DNA from: Anastatus disparis
Lineage: Eukaryota > Arthropoda > Insecta > Hymenoptera > Eupelmidae
DNA length: 64,000 nucleotides
Direction of reading: 5' to 3'
NCBI GenBank assembly: GCA_017163975.1
Contig: JAFFSR010000301.1
Span: 1,240,001-1,304,000, forward strand
The stretch's first letter is position 1. Each line of letters begins with the position of its first letter. Made by a program: the position numbers and the translations under genes. The notes under the pieces were generated by a model. It was not told the DNA's origin. It did not search any database and was given only the letters and a program-made list of their open reading frames with translations. This document shows, piece after piece, positions 63,204 to 64,000 of this stretch.

Positions 63204-64000
63204 CAGCGAACGCATGGCACATAGATAGAGAGCGCCGTTTTTTGTCCAATTATACTAGAGTGAGAGAGACGGAAAGAGACGCTACTTGATGGCGTCTCTA
63301 CTCTCTGATAGTAAATTATAATTCAATGATTTTTATGCCAATGGAATGTAAAAAAGAATATAAAACATAAGAAAACGTATAAAAAAATGTACGTTCATAA
63401 CAATTAAAAGAATAAGTTAGATAATTATAAGTATCAAGAGCAGGTCGACTTTTTCTGTCTTTTTCTAATCGACAAACTGATTTTTTCACGAAAATTAATA
63501 ATTTTAGCGAAAAATAAAGAGAAAGCCCCATCGCGTATTAAAAAAAGCTATATTTTTTTTAATAAGAAAGAATTGATTTTCTCGCTTCGTTTTCAAGAAA
63601 ACCTTGAAAAACTTAAAACATAGAGGTTAGGTTGGACAATTTGGTTTTTCAAAGTTTTTTTGAGAATGAAGCAATAAAATTAATTCTTTTTCATTGAAGA
63701 AAATATAGCTTTTTTTAATACGCGATGGGGCTTTCTCTTTATTTTTCGATAAAGTTATTAGTTTTTGCAAAAACTTAATTCTTCGATTAGAAAAGGATGA
63801 TACGTGACCTCCTCTTAATGGTAGAAAACAAATAAAATTAATCAATATTAAATAAAAATCAAATATCAGGTGTAAAAGGAGTCCTGGTTTTTTATAAAAG
63901 TTAGTAACCTCTAGTTTTTTTTTTATCTTAAATAATAGATAACATAAGAATAACAATAATTAAACAAATAAAAGTAAAGAATAGACTAATAAACAATTAA
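63204..64000. repeat. Second small foldback and AT-rich end of window
   Basis: Inverted arms at about 63508-63552 and 63706-63754 (AAGAGAAAGCCCCATCGCGT and complement) define an imperfect palindrome of about 250 bp. Remaining sequence is AT-rich; the minus-strand ORFs at 63316-63531 and 63627-63956 overlap it and are not supported. Confidence 0.6.

Noticed and set aside
1..64000. tRNA, rRNA or conserved host genes
   Set aside because: None could be seen on either strand; all recognisable coding regions belong to mobile or virus-like elements.

Overview
This window looks like a transposon-saturated stretch of an AT-rich animal nuclear genome, most likely an insect. I base this on Polinton/Maverick, piggyBac, Tc1/mariner, Ty3/gypsy, Ty1/copia, Helitron and foldback elements, on GT-AG introns in some genes, and on long AT microsatellites. 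The species cannot be fixed from the sequence. I see no convincing host housekeeping gene and no tRNA or rRNA gene. Nearly everything recognisable is mobile or virus-derived.

Layout. (1) 1-6.4 kb: one end of a decaying Polinton-like element (here P1) running off the left edge. It carries a coiled-coil protein, packaging ATPase, phospholipase-like minor capsid protein, adenain-type protease, penton-like and major capsid proteins, and small genes, then a 389-bp palindrome. (2) 6.5-16.6 kb: an orphan copy of a small Polinton gene, a truncated Ty3/gypsy element, a degenerate copia pol and a dead Tc1-like transposase. (3) 16.6-22 kb: dispersed repeats, two foldback elements, a cluster of CRE-like TGACGTCA sites and a helicase fragment. 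(4) 22.1-25.7 kb: a large foldback element split by a piggyBac element. (5) 25.7-31.9 kb: a possible Helitron 3' end, a foldback, and a solo LTR that contains another foldback.

(6) 31,962-49,424: a structurally complete Polinton/adintovirus-like element (P2, 17,463 bp) with 73-bp terminal inverted repeats and a perfect 6-bp target duplication GCCGCT. A virion module reads leftward: major capsid protein, a small basic protein, penton-like protein, protease and phospholipase-like minor capsid protein. Rightward genes are the packaging ATPase, a coiled-coil protein, a fibre-like protein and a chromodomain integrase. A one-intron protein-primed DNA polymerase B reads leftward. It also has two copies of a nuclease-fold-like family and an unrecognised five-exon gene with a triplicated exon segment. 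The last 1.8 kb are tandem repeats.

(7) 49.4-64 kb: direct repeats, a Cys-rich fragment, a TA-flanked inverted-repeat element, a second solo LTR of the same family (again with a foldback inside), a 1.3-kb palindrome, MITEs, and a 2,568-bp non-autonomous Helitron whose exact empty site lies elsewhere in the window.

In P1 and P2 the genes fit one plan. Integrase and polymerase would insert and copy the element, the ATPase and protease would package and mature a particle, and the capsid genes would build it. P1 is broken by stops and frameshifts. P2 has only one clear lesion, a frameshift in the integrase.
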